Positions 15,201 through 21,252 of a stretch of DNA of 24,910 bases are shown here, one piece after another (the stretch's first letter is position 1; each line of letters starts with the position of its first letter). Source of the stretch: JBBSEZ01 sp038239195. Lineage in GTDB: Bacteria; Planctomycetota; Planctomycetia; Gemmatales; Gemmataceae. The position numbers were made by a program, and so were the translations under genes. Location of the stretch: the NCBI GenBank assembly GCA_038239195.1, contig JBBSEZ010000104.1, positions 1-24,910 of the forward strand, in the 5' to 3' direction. Under the pieces are notes generated by a model. The model saw only the letters and a list, made by a program, of their open reading frames with translations, made no database searches and was not told where the DNA came from.

Positions 15201-16256
15201 CACGATCGCCTCGCCCGCCAGGAAGCGGCGCAGGTCCTCGGCGAGGGCCTCGGCGGTGGCGTAGCGCCGGGCGGGGGCCTTGTGCAGGCACTTCAGGCAA
15301 ATAGTCTCCAGGTCGTGCGACACCTTCGGCTGCAACCGGGTGGGCGGGACCGGCTCGTCGTGGACCACCTGGACGAGGGTGTCCACGGCGGTCGCCGCCC
15401 GGAAGGGCGGGCGGCCCGTCAGCAGTTCGTAGAGGATGGCCCCCAGGGAGTAGACGTCGGCCGCCGGGCCCACCTCGCGGGCCTTGCCGGCGGCCTGCTC
15501 GGGCGCCATGTACGAGGGCGTGCCCATCACGGCGCCCGTGGCCGTTAGCCCGCCCTCCCCCCGCCGGGCCAGCCCGAAGTCTGCCACGCGAGGCGAGCCG
15601 TCGGCCGCCAGGAGCACGTTGCCCGGCTTGAGGTCGCGGTGGATGATTCCCTGCGCGTGGGCGTGGTGCAGCGCCCGGGCCAGCTTCTCGGCCAGCGCCG
15701 CCGCCCGGGCTGGGGGCTGCGGCAGGCCGCCCAGTTGCTTTTCCAGGCTGCCGCCGGAGAGGTATTCCAGCGAGAAATACGGCAGTCCGTCGGCCTCGCC
15801 GACCTCGTAGATTTGGACGATGTTCGGGTGCTGGAGCCGGGCGATGGCGTCGGCCTCCCCCAGGAAGCGCATCCGCTCCTCGGGGCTGGCGTGCCCCCCC
15901 GCCAGGATCATCTTGAGGGCCACCAGCCGCTCGGGCCTGGCCTGTCGCGCCAGGTAGACGACGCTCATGCCGCCCCGGCCCAGTTCGCTCAACACCTCGT
16001 GCCCGTTCACCCGCGCCGGCAGGGCCCCCTTGGCTGGGCACACCCCGAACCAGGCCGTGTCGCCCCCCGCGGTCGGTCGCAGGACGCGGCGGAGGGAGCG
16101 CACCAGGTGGTCGGCCGTGTCGTCGAGGCGGGCGGCGGACGCCTCGCAACCGGGGCAGTTCGCCAGGTGGCGGGCGACGGCCTCGGCCCGTTCCGCGGGC
16201 AGCTCCCCCAACAGGTAGGCCCGCAGGCCCTCTTCCTCGACGCAAGGCCCCGCCAT
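12261..16256 (-). CDS. Large zinc-finger Ser/Thr kinase with WD40 and TPR repeats, split by two frameshifts
   Basis: One gene of 3996 bp, an exact multiple of three, that reads in three successive frames. Frame one (from the ATG at 16256) covers the zinc-finger, kinase, membrane helix and first WD40 blades to about 14154. Frame two continues the propeller and TPR region to about 12455. Frame three carries the last 63 or so residues (PDETIDRLFLAMCQHRLGDD to EEVIGKR) to a TGA at 12261-12263. The first join needs one extra G in a run of six (plus-strand C-run 14149-14154); the second needs one base fewer in a run of four (plus-strand G-run 12451-12454). Restored, the protein would be about 1331 residues. 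Homopolymer sequencing errors are the simplest explanation; true mutation or recoding are alternatives. Confidence 0.85.
12445..14184 (-). CDS. Frame-two segment of the large kinase: WD40 blades and TPR repeats
   Basis: This frame is meaningful from about 14150 down to about 12456. It begins with the blade GGTQLAFSPSGDLLASTDWNGEARLWD and continues through several WD40-type repeats (LALSPDDRWVAVATIKQVAVFD, FSADGRWLAAATRGGRVRTWD in outline). It then passes into TPR-like helices (ALAHARLGHVAKALADYSRAVELAPD; YRNTLAVALYRVGRYEEARRHLAENL in outline). It would be called a separate gene by a gene finder, but it has no ribosome site and its first blade completes the one cut off in the kinase frame. The stop at 12445 is an artefact of the second shift, because the TPR sequence resumes in the next frame. 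Confidence 0.7.
   Translation of the reverse strand: MDDGGPRDAHGGTQLAFSPSGDLLASTDWNGEARLWDPHTGTLLFKANTNLADLRFSPDSTRLVGGVWKTTDLRVWEVPRPAYRRFRHLPARNDAPPLTLALSPDDRWVAVATIKQVAVFDRARGHHVATLERLGEVHGLTFAGDGALWAYGPEGLWRWPWRQEAAGSWKVGPPRCYLARNLDRDALSIDRAGRSLALRTPLGPRLLRPAGRPAWVPLEAGAGDFPVLRPDGQLAAAASATLPSVFFLDAKTGRRLRDLPAEPAMILQGFSADGRWLAAATRGGRVRTWDTGSWEEAPVLQGTTSAFAPDRPLQAVETGEGKVRLIEPGTGHEFATLEDPNQDLVPPRTAAMAFARDGAQLMTISFRPTMAAHVWDLRLLRRELATLGLDWDAPAYPDAPAGEAGPLPSVRVEYGSLPLAPQAMIDLCTTALECSPFGPIPEVYAQRALAHARLGHVAKALADYSRAVELAPDVVAYREPRWRLALRLRRDDLAAADWQALIERKAAGALHYNNLAWHLVTGPEARRAPKPALALAEEAMRREPRPVYRNTLAVALYRVGRYEEARRHLAENLKSPGPG
13890..16256 (-). CDS. Frame-one segment of the large kinase: anti-sigma-like zinc finger, Hanks kinase, membrane helix
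   Basis: Residues 1 to about 700 are real; those after about 14150 are out of frame. Residues 8-45 form a zf-HC2/anti-sigma-like module with His30, Cys34 and Cys37 (HLANCPGC). The Hanks kinase domain follows (about 85-340): GRGGMSVVY loop, Lys115 (VALKM), catalytic HRDLKPGN (His196, Asp198), DFG (216-218) and APE (241-243), all intact. One membrane helix lies at about 351-377, then a coiled segment and WD40-like blades. The kinase is therefore cytoplasmic with an external sensor half. It is divergent from an ECF sigma gene 137 bp away, the standard planctomycete pairing in which the zinc module may bind the sigma factor. Confidence 0.92.
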   Translation of the reverse strand: MAGPCVEEEGLRAYLLGELPAERAEAVARHLANCPGCEASAARLDDTADHLVRSLRRVLRPTAGGDTAWFGVCPAKGALPARVNGHEVLSELGRGGMSVVYLARQARPERLVALKMILAGGHASPEERMRFLGEADAIARLQHPNIVQIYEVGEADGLPYFSLEYLSGGSLEKQLGGLPQPPARAAALAEKLARALHHAHAQGIIHRDLKPGNVLLAADGSPRVADFGLARRGEGGLTATGAVMGTPSYMAPEQAAGKAREVGPAADVYSLGAILYELLTGRPPFRAATAVDTLVQVVHDEPVPPTRLQPKVSHDLETICLKCLHKAPARRYATAEALAEDLRRFLAGEAIVARAVGRLERAGKWARRSPGWAVGLVACLALVLTVAIGSSVAALLLQASLHRAEEAKREARVRLFESYLEKARAQRSSQRAGQRFGALDTIRQAAELARELDLPADRYLALRNEAVGALALHDLRELHRWPCPSDAGVVVAFSPSLDQYARMLPDGALTVRRVADDSELARLEGFGGLTEGQLLFSPDGRWLAAWRKASASLRLWRLGPAPPALVWERPTAPWRTATFGPGGLAFARPDGTIEIAGPEQGGRRALPPVEEAPGCEWAGLGWSPDGARLAVAARLRGQPVVLIRDAVTGEVLDTLRGAGTRCFAPTWHPAGRLLAVADDNELRVYDTVRRVWTMAAHVTHTGGRSWRSAPRATCWRAPTGTGRPGSGTRIPAPCSSRPTRTWPTSASPPIAPGWWGACGRRPTCASGRCPGPPTGDFATCRRGTTPLP

Positions 16257-16332
16257 GACCGCCTCCTCGCTCGAACGGGCGCAGGCGCGGGACGCGCCCG
16301 GCCCCCGAGGTGGGTGGCGCCCGCGGCCGTCC

Positions 16333-16366
16333 TATACTACCTGTAATGCGGCGCGCGTGACAGCGC
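16333..16366 (-). promoter_or_regulatory. Candidate ECF promoter for the large kinase
   Basis: On the minus strand GCTGTCACGCGC (16364-16353) is followed by GCCGCATT and, further on, TAGTATAGG. The same 12-mer plus six of the next eight bases recurs at 17138-17157 on the plus strand. The element reads toward the kinase start at 16256, about 100 bp away. It resembles a -35 (TGTCAC region) and -10 (TAGTAT or TATAGG) of an ECF promoter. Recognition by the adjacent sigma factor is inference. Confidence 0.45.
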
Positions 16367-16392
16367 CTGCCTCCCTTGTCCTGGAGGGCGCC

Positions 16393-17016
16393 ATGGCCGA
16401 GAAGCCTGCTGACCGTCCCTCCCCCCTGGGGCCGGCACAACCGACGTCGCTGAGCCTCCTGGAGCGGGCTCGCGCCAACGACGGGGGGGCGTGGTCCTCG
16501 ATCGTGTCGCTGTACGGGCCGCTGGTCCGGCTGTGGTGCGGGCGGGCCGGGCTGGGCGCCGAGGACGCCGAGGACGCGGCGCAGGAGGTGTTCGCCTCGG
16601 CGGCGGCCCATCTGGCCGGCTTCCGCCGCGACCGGCCCGGCGACAGCTTCCGCGGCTGGCTGCGGGCCATCGCGCGCAACGCGGTGCTGGCCCACTTCCG
16701 CCGCAACAGCGGCCAGGCCCGCGCCCAGGGCGGCTCGGACGCCTGGGCGCGCCTCCAGGAGGTCGCCGACCCGCTGGGCAGCCCGCTGCCGGAGGAGGCG
16801 CCCGAGGTCGATCGCCTCTACGTGCGGGCGCTGGAGCAGGTGCGCGGCGAGTTCGAGGAGCGCACCTGGCAGGCCTTCTGGCTCACCGTCGCCGAGGGGC
16901 GCGCCACCGCCGACCTGGCCGCGGAACTGGGGGTCACCCCCGACGCCATCCGCCAGGCCCGGTCGCGCGTCCTGCGCCGCCTGCGGGAGGAGATGGGGGA
17001 ACTGCTGGCCGAATGA
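16393..17016 (+). CDS. ECF-type RNA polymerase sigma factor (planctomycete kinase-linked type)
   Basis: 207 residues from the ATG at 16393, with GGAGGG about 6 nt upstream (the frame is open from 16255). Region 2 spans about 20-108, including SLLERARANDGGAWSSIVSLYGP and DAEDAAQEVFASAAAHLAGF, the DxEDxxQEVF signature of sigma-70 region 2. It is followed by FRGWLRAIARNAVLAHFRR. Region 4 (about 145-203) has the helix-turn-helix segment TADLAAELGVTPDAIRQARSRVLRRL. Size and order are those of an ECF factor. It is divergent from a kinase carrying an anti-sigma-like zinc finger, the arrangement known for planctomycete kinase-linked ECF groups. It probably directs RNA polymerase to GCTGTCACGCGC-type promoters nearby (inference). 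Confidence 0.93.
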   Translation: MAEKPADRPSPLGPAQPTSLSLLERARANDGGAWSSIVSLYGPLVRLWCGRAGLGAEDAEDAAQEVFASAAAHLAGFRRDRPGDSFRGWLRAIARNAVLAHFRRNSGQARAQGGSDAWARLQEVADPLGSPLPEEAPEVDRLYVRALEQVRGEFEERTWQAFWLTVAEGRATADLAAELGVTPDAIRQARSRVLRRLREEMGELLAE

Positions 17017-17137
17017 GCCCCCCGCCAGGCCTCCGGCGTACGGGCTGTGGGCCGGGGCACGCCTCGGCGCATGGCCACAGTCCGCCCCTCGGCCAACTCT
17101 CCACCACCCCGTCGCTCTTTCCACCTTTTTCCCTGTT

Positions 17138-17168
17138 GCTGTCACGCGCCGCGCATTCTTGAGATAGG
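17138..17168 (+). promoter_or_regulatory. Candidate ECF promoter, second copy
   Basis: GCTGTCACGCGC at 17138-17149 is identical to the element upstream of the kinase (minus strand, 16364-16353). The next eight bases (CGCGCATT) match in six positions, and GATAGG follows 17 nt after TGTCAC. It points toward the LEALEDR protein at 17538, about 370 bp downstream, the nearest plus-strand gene. Confidence 0.4.
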
Positions 17169-17297
17169 GAACCTGCGGGAGTACCCGATCTCGCCTCCCC
17201 CCAGCCCGCCGGCCCAGGCGCGGCGGTTCAGCCATCCGAGGTCGTTACTCCCCGCAGCGCCCCGCGGGGAACTGGTGCGCAGGGCCGAGCTTATCCT

Positions 17298-17413
17298 TTC
17301 AACGACCCGCTCAGAAGCGAACGGCGCCGCACGCCCCTCGGGTTTTCAACGGAAAGAGAGGGCTATCCCGAACAGCCGATCACAGCTTCTTGGCCTGTGA
17401 GCGGGTCGTTGAA
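17298..17413. mobile_element. 116-bp element with 16-bp terminal inverted repeats (MITE-like)
   Basis: TTCAACGACCCGCTCA (17298-17313) and its exact complement (17398-17413) flank 84 bp with no gene. Ends of the form (C)GTTGAA followed by an A-run resemble those of several IS families, so this may be a non-autonomous transposable remnant. No clear target-site duplication is visible. It could also be a large hairpin in the leader of the downstream gene. Confidence 0.45.
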
Positions 17414-17537
17414 AAAAAGTCCGTGAGGTCAGATTGATCCTGCTCGCCCGCCCCCGCGGCGCGAGCCTACTCTCCTATCGCCCCCCCCTACGCGAAACTC
17501 GGCAACGCAGGCCGGGCACACTCTTCAGGAGGCCGTG

Positions 17538-18329
17538 ATGTTCTCGCTGTTCACCCGCAAGCACACCAACCCCCCGGCGAAGCGCCCCCGGGCCCTCCCC
17601 ACCCTTGAGGCCCTGGAGGACCGTACGCTGCCGGCCGTGACCGCCCTCCCCGTCGAGGGCATCGGGAACGGTCAGGGCGAAGAGAAAGGGCCGCCGATCG
17701 TCAGGATCGAGCCCGAGCAGGCGTTCGCGGACCTCACCGGCGCCGTGAACAACTTGAATCTCGTGGGCGCCGAGGCCAAGGTGCTGAAACGCGCGGTGGT
17801 GCGGGCGCACGACGACTACATGGTGGCGGTGCAGCGCGGCGAGTTCGGGGGGATCAAGGATTCTTTCGACGACGTGCATGCCCTGGAGAGGATGGTCTAT
17901 CACCTCCACAAGGCCGGCAGGATTGCCGCGGACGGTGAGAAGATGGTGTTCGATGAGGCCAGCATCGCCAAGCGCAGCATGGTGGCCCACGTGAAAGCGC
18001 CGGGGCTTTCGGACAAGGTCCGGCTGTTGATGGGCGACATCATTGCCAAGGTCGATTCCCAGGAGGTCGAACTCTTGACACAGGAGGCCCCCAAGGTCCG
18101 TCGCTTGAACGCCCTGGAGGGCGAGATGATCGAGATGGGGGAACTGATCCAGGTCGGGAAAAAGAAGGCGGGGGCCGGAGAGATCGCCGAGATCTCCGAA
18201 CGCGACACGAGGCTCCTCAAGGCTGGCCTGCTGACCCCGGACCAGGTGGACTACGTGTTCTTGGCCCTGGGCGAGATCAAGGCAGCGATGGCAGGCACCG
18301 TGACGCCGCCTCCCGACAAGCAACCCTGA
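17538..18329 (+). CDS. Planctomycete LEALEDR-motif protein of unknown function
   Basis: 263 residues from the ATG at 17538, with AGGAGG ending about 6 nt upstream; an overlapping GTG at 17535 would add one residue. Residues 1-40 carry the planctomycete N-terminal signature: basic KRPRALPTLEALEDRTLPAV, a motif widespread at the start of exported or surface proteins in this phylum. It has no typical hydrophobic signal core after it. The rest is hydrophilic and helical with a regular heptad-like character (about 75-245), no cysteine and no catalytic motif. It stands alone between an ECF-like promoter element and a 12-bp hairpin. It probably belongs to the cell surface or periplasm. No further function is assigned. 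Confidence 0.85.
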   Translation: MFSLFTRKHTNPPAKRPRALPTLEALEDRTLPAVTALPVEGIGNGQGEEKGPPIVRIEPEQAFADLTGAVNNLNLVGAEAKVLKRAVVRAHDDYMVAVQRGEFGGIKDSFDDVHALERMVYHLHKAGRIAADGEKMVFDEASIAKRSMVAHVKAPGLSDKVRLLMGDIIAKVDSQEVELLTQEAPKVRRLNALEGEMIEMGELIQVGKKKAGAGEIAEISERDTRLLKAGLLTPDQVDYVFLALGEIKAAMAGTVTPPPDKQP

Positions 18330-18336
18330 GGGTCAG

Positions 18337-18372
18337 GCACGGCCCGGCGAGGGGCCTACGGCCGGGCCGTGC
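18337..18372 (+). terminator. 12-bp perfect hairpin after the LEALEDR gene
   Basis: GCACGGCCCGGC (18337-18348) and its exact complement (18361-18372) are separated by 12 nt, beginning 8 bp after the stop. No U-tract follows. This is the likely 3' end of the single-gene transcript. Confidence 0.65.
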
Positions 18373-18432
18373 CGTCCTGTCCATTGTGGGGAAAGATCGA
18401 GCGGCCCACGACGCCTCGTTCGTCAGGCGCTC

Positions 18433-18473
18433 GTGTAGCCGCGACGCGATAGCGGAGCGCGTCGCTGCTACAC
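18433..18473. repeat. Dispersed palindromic repeat, copy 3 (complete)
   Basis: The 16-nt arms 18433-18448 and 18458-18473 are complementary at 15 of 16 positions around a 9-nt loop. This is the fullest copy of the repeat also present at 6747-6779 and 12202-12227 in inverse orientation. It lies between the LEALEDR gene and the second kinase gene. Confidence 0.75.
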
Positions 18474-18611
18474 AACTGGGTACGGCGCGGGCACGCGCGG
18501 GAAACGTGAGCTAGAGTTCCTGTTGCCGTGCCAGACTTGGAAGGCGCGGTGCAGCGGGCCCTGCGGACTCGGGCCCACCTACCATCGCTGGATGGGCCTC
18601 GGGCCTCCTCC

Positions 18612-19946
18612 ATGTCGATCGACACTCTCGAAACTTTGCTCTCCGTCCTTCGCCGGGCGCAACTCCTCACGCCCGAGCAAGCCGGAGAGGTCGTGCGCGA
18701 ACTGGGGCCTCACTTCTCGAGCCCCGAACGGCTGGGCGAGCACCTCGTCGAGATCGACTGGTTGACGGCCTATCAGCTCCAGCTCCTGCTGGCGGGGCGC
18801 TGGGACGAGCTCACGGTCGGGCCCTACCAGATGCTGGACCGTCTCGGCGAGGGGGGAGTCAGCGAGGTCTTCAAGGCGTGGGACACCATCAAGGGCCGCG
18901 TCGTCGCGCTCAAGGTGCTGCACCCGCACCTCGCCGGCAGCTCCGATGCCGTGCGCCAGTTCCAGCGCGAGCTCCAGGCGGTCACGTGCCTGTCGCACCC
19001 CAACATCATCAAGACCTACGACGCGCATCAGGACGGCGAGCTCCACTACTTCGCCATGGAGCTCGTCGAGGGGATGGACCTGTACAAGTTCGTGGAGCAG
19101 GTCGGCCCTCTGCCGGTCGAGATGGCCTGCGAGTATGCGCGGCAGGTCGCCCAGGGCTTGCAGCACGCGCACCAGGTCGGGCTCGTCCACCGGGACGTGA
19201 AGCCGGCCAACCTGTTCCTGATCAACCCGCCCCTGCCGGCGGCGCCGGGCGCTGTGCCGCAGCGCGGCCCAGGGCCCGTGGTGAAGATCATCGACTGGGG
19301 GCTGGCGCGCTGTCTGCGCGAGCCGGTCGAGAAGAGGCCCGAGACGAATGGAAAAGGGCTGCGCAGCGGCCCGTATCGGGTCGTGGCCGCGTCGGCGCTC
19401 GAGTTGGCGGCCGAGAAGGGGCTCCTGATCGGCACCGCCGATTACATCGCTCCCGAACAGGCGCGCGACCCCACCCTCGTGGACACGCGGGCCGACATCT
19501 ACAGCCTCGGGTGTACGCTCTATTTCTTGCTGACGGCCCAGCCGCCTTTCCCGGGCACCCTGATGCAGAAGTTGCTCCAGCACCAGGAGGCGCCCCCGCC
19601 CTCCGTCCGCGGAGCGCGGCCCGACGTGCCGGCAGAGCTCGACCACATCCTTCAGAGGATGCTGGCCAAGCGCCCGGCGGACCGCTATCAGATCCCGTTG
19701 CTGGTGGTCGCCCCGCTTCGGCGCTTCTGCCCTGGCGGGCTGATGCAGGCCACCGACAACGGCGCCTTCCGCCCGGGCTCGGTGTTCACGAAGCCTTCCA
19801 GTTCGGCCAGCCTGCTCCGCCCGGGCAGTTCGACCGGCATGCCCAGGCCGAGCAGCCCTTCGACCCTGACCAGCATTCCTCGGCCGGGCAGTTCCCTCGA
19901 CATGCGGTCGGGGGAGGGCGGAAGCTCGGCGGGGAGACGGAAGTAG
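18612..19946 (+). CDS. Hanks-type Ser/Thr kinase with DWG motif and Ser/Pro-rich tail
   Basis: 444 residues from the ATG at 18612. An in-frame GTG at 18528 would add 28 residues; neither start has a clear ribosome site. Residues 1-65 are a helical N-terminal module (LLTPEQAGEVVRELG; LTAYQLQLLLAGR) common before planctomycete kinases. The kinase domain (about 70-375) has GEGGVSEVF, Lys101 (VALKVL), HRDVKPAN (His193, Asp195, Asn200) and an APE variant (IAPEQ, 279-283). The DFG triad reads DWG (228-230). The catalytic-loop-to-DWG stretch and the DWG-to-APE stretch (about 50 residues) are both longer than usual. The tail (about 390-444) repeats PRPGSS-like units and is probably disordered. No membrane helix is seen, so it should be soluble. 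Catalytic residues are present, so activity is likely. Confidence 0.9.
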   Translation: MSIDTLETLLSVLRRAQLLTPEQAGEVVRELGPHFSSPERLGEHLVEIDWLTAYQLQLLLAGRWDELTVGPYQMLDRLGEGGVSEVFKAWDTIKGRVVALKVLHPHLAGSSDAVRQFQRELQAVTCLSHPNIIKTYDAHQDGELHYFAMELVEGMDLYKFVEQVGPLPVEMACEYARQVAQGLQHAHQVGLVHRDVKPANLFLINPPLPAAPGAVPQRGPGPVVKIIDWGLARCLREPVEKRPETNGKGLRSGPYRVVAASALELAAEKGLLIGTADYIAPEQARDPTLVDTRADIYSLGCTLYFLLTAQPPFPGTLMQKLLQHQEAPPPSVRGARPDVPAELDHILQRMLAKRPADRYQIPLLVVAPLRRFCPGGLMQATDNGAFRPGSVFTKPSSSASLLRPGSSTGMPRPSSPSTLTSIPRPGSSLDMRSGEGGSSAGRRK

Positions 19947-19959
19947 TTCGCGCCCGTTC

Positions 19960-20391
19960 TCACGCCTCCCGGACGGGTTGGAGGGGATGGCCGTTGTCGT
20001 CGTAGAACGCCTCGTGAAGCAGGAACACTTGATGGGCGTTGAGCTCCAGGGCTTGCAGCTGGCGCGACAGACGGCGGAAGGCATAGCGGTCGAGCTTGCG
20101 GCCGAGCAGCCCGCGGAAGTGTTCCGGGCAGAGGTCGATCTCGAGCGGGCCCTGCGCCCGCAGCGGGTAGGTGAGGTAGGGGACCGTGCCGGTGTGCGGG
20201 CACAGGATGCAGCTGCGCGGGCGGAGGCGCTCGACGAGCGGTTCGCCCTCGCCCTGCGCCAGCATCTCCTGACAGTCGGGGCAGACCGGGCTGTCGCCGA
20301 TGCGGTCCCACGGGCAACCCGTGGCGCGGCATCGGCTGCAAGGGGACCGCGGTGTCAGCCCTTCGCCCGCCACCCAGCGTAGCCCATCCAT
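19960..20391 (-). CDS. Cysteine-rich zinc-ribbon protein of unknown function
   Basis: 143 residues from the ATG at 20391, preceded by GGGAG at 8-nt spacing. An ATG at 20439 in the same frame would add 16 residues and has a GAGAGGGGG stretch immediately before it, so the start is uncertain. Metal-ligand candidates are CSRCRATGC in the first third, CPDC, a CILCPHT segment, and CPEH in the middle, enough for two zinc-ribbon-like knuckles. The C-terminal third is helical (LGRKLDRYAFRRLSRQLQAL). No enzyme motif is seen. The gene converges on the kinase with only 13 bp between the stops. Confidence 0.72.
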   Translation of the reverse strand: MDGLRWVAGEGLTPRSPCSRCRATGCPWDRIGDSPVCPDCQEMLAQGEGEPLVERLRPRSCILCPHTGTVPYLTYPLRAQGPLEIDLCPEHFRGLLGRKLDRYAFRRLSRQLQALELNAHQVFLLHEAFYDDNGHPLQPVREA

Positions 20392-20769
20392 GTGTGTGTC
20401 TCCCGGCTCGTGCTTGCAGGCCCTGCGCGGATTGACCATTCCCCCTCTCGTTAGTTCGGCACGCGCCGCCTCGCGGCGTCAGTTTTTCCTCCCTTCCGCG
20501 AGCTCGCCCGCGTTAGCGGGACGTCAGCCCCGATAATCTTTCGCAACACCGGGCGCGGTAACCTTGCCCCCGTCGAAGGAGCGCGCGATGGCGGGCGGTG
20601 CCGCAACCGCTTCCCACGCTGAGAGATCGGCCGATGGCGAGCGCGGGGGCCTTTCCCTTCCAGGCGTGGCACGCAAACTGCATGGAAGAAATCAACCCCC
20701 TTCGGGACACGCTGACCAAGAGGCTTGCGGGACCGGCAAGGCCGGTCCGCCCAGCAGAGTGAGCGGACC
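20392..20769. other. 378-bp divergent intergenic region with two overlapping small reading frames
   Basis: Besides promoters for the flanking divergent genes, this region has an ATG at 20588 with AAGGAG at 6-nt spacing. Its 61-codon frame ends in TGA overlapping the next start (ATGA at 20770-20773). A second 42-codon frame runs from ATG 20634 to 20762. The first has the better ribosome site, the second the better third-base GC; neither is firmly a gene. A hairpin GGACCGG/CCGGTCC (20730-20736 and 20742-20748) precedes the next start. Confidence 0.45.
20634..20762 (+). CDS. Possible 42-residue small protein upstream of the 143-residue protein
   Basis: The frame opens MASAGAFPFQAWHANC, includes MEEINPLRDTLTKRLAG and ends with TGA at 20760-20762, 7 bp before the next start. 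About three quarters of its third codon positions are G or C, more than in the overlapping frame from 20588 but less than in the surrounding genes. It has no ribosome site. Low-confidence call, kept because its position suggests translational coupling. Confidence 0.22.
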   Translation: MASAGAFPFQAWHANCMEEINPLRDTLTKRLAGPARPVRPAE

Positions 20770-21201
20770 ATGACAACAACCATCCGACCCGACCTGAACA
20801 TTCTGCGGACCTTGCCCACCATCCATCAGGTCGCCGAGCCCTGGGGCAAGTTGGAGCTCAAGCTCGAGACGGACAACACGCGCTACTGGCTGACGACCGA
20901 GGGCATGTCGCGCAAGACTGGCGGGGCGCCGATCAATTACGTTCTCGACTACGTCACGGTGGAGCGGCGCACCGACGACGGACACTGGGACCTCAAGGCC
21001 GTCTACAGCCCCGAGGCCTGGAAGCTGTCGCAGGGGTTCGACTATTGCCACCTGCTCTACCAGGAGCTCGCCGCGCTCCAGGCAAGCCTCGAGCAGGAGT
21101 TCCGCTGGGAGACGGTGCGCCAGATCGAAGAGATCGAGCGCGAGCTGGAGGTGGTCAACCGCACCATCAGCCAGCTCTCGGAGAAGGTGCGCGGGCGCTG
21201 A
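20770..21201 (+). CDS. Hypothetical protein with C-terminal coiled coil
   Basis: 143 residues from the ATG at 20770; the frame opens at 20725, but the extension is poor. The ribosome site is weak (GAGCGG). The N-terminal half is beta-rich (GKLELKLETDNTRYWLT; INYVLDYVTVERR), and the C-terminal 45 residues are a strongly charged coiled coil (EEIERELEVVNRTISQLSEKV). No membrane segment or catalytic motif is present. Strong codon bias supports coding. No family is recognised. It is followed by a tRNA promoter and tRNA-Leu. Confidence 0.75.
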   Translation: MTTTIRPDLNILRTLPTIHQVAEPWGKLELKLETDNTRYWLTTEGMSRKTGGAPINYVLDYVTVERRTDDGHWDLKAVYSPEAWKLSQGFDYCHLLYQELAALQASLEQEFRWETVRQIEEIERELEVVNRTISQLSEKVRGR

Positions 21202-21219
21202 GACAAGCCCCGGGCGGGG

Positions 21220-21247
21220 TTGACGGGCCCTGGGCCTGGCGTAGACT
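21220..21247 (+). promoter_or_regulatory. Sigma-70 promoter of tRNA-Leu
   Basis: TTGACG (21220-21225) and TAGACT (21242-21247) with a 16-nt spacer form the best sigma-70 promoter match in the window, 50 bp before the tRNA. Transcription should start near 21254, at the foot of the hairpin that follows. Confidence 0.65.
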
Positions 21248-21252
21248 GAAAG

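Larger units (their letters stand above)
17017..17537. other. 521-bp intergenic region holding a promoter-like element and an inverted-repeat element
   Basis: No gene is supported here. It holds the second copy of the ECF-promoter-like element (17138-17168) and a 116-bp segment bounded by perfect 16-bp inverted repeats (17298-17413). If transcription starts near 17175, the LEALEDR gene would have a leader of about 360 nt containing the inverted-repeat segment. Confidence 0.6.

Noticed and set aside
18528..18611. Earlier GTG start for the second kinase
   Set aside because: It has no ribosome site, and the added residues are not kinase-module-like; the ATG at 18612 begins the familiar helical module. 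Not excluded.
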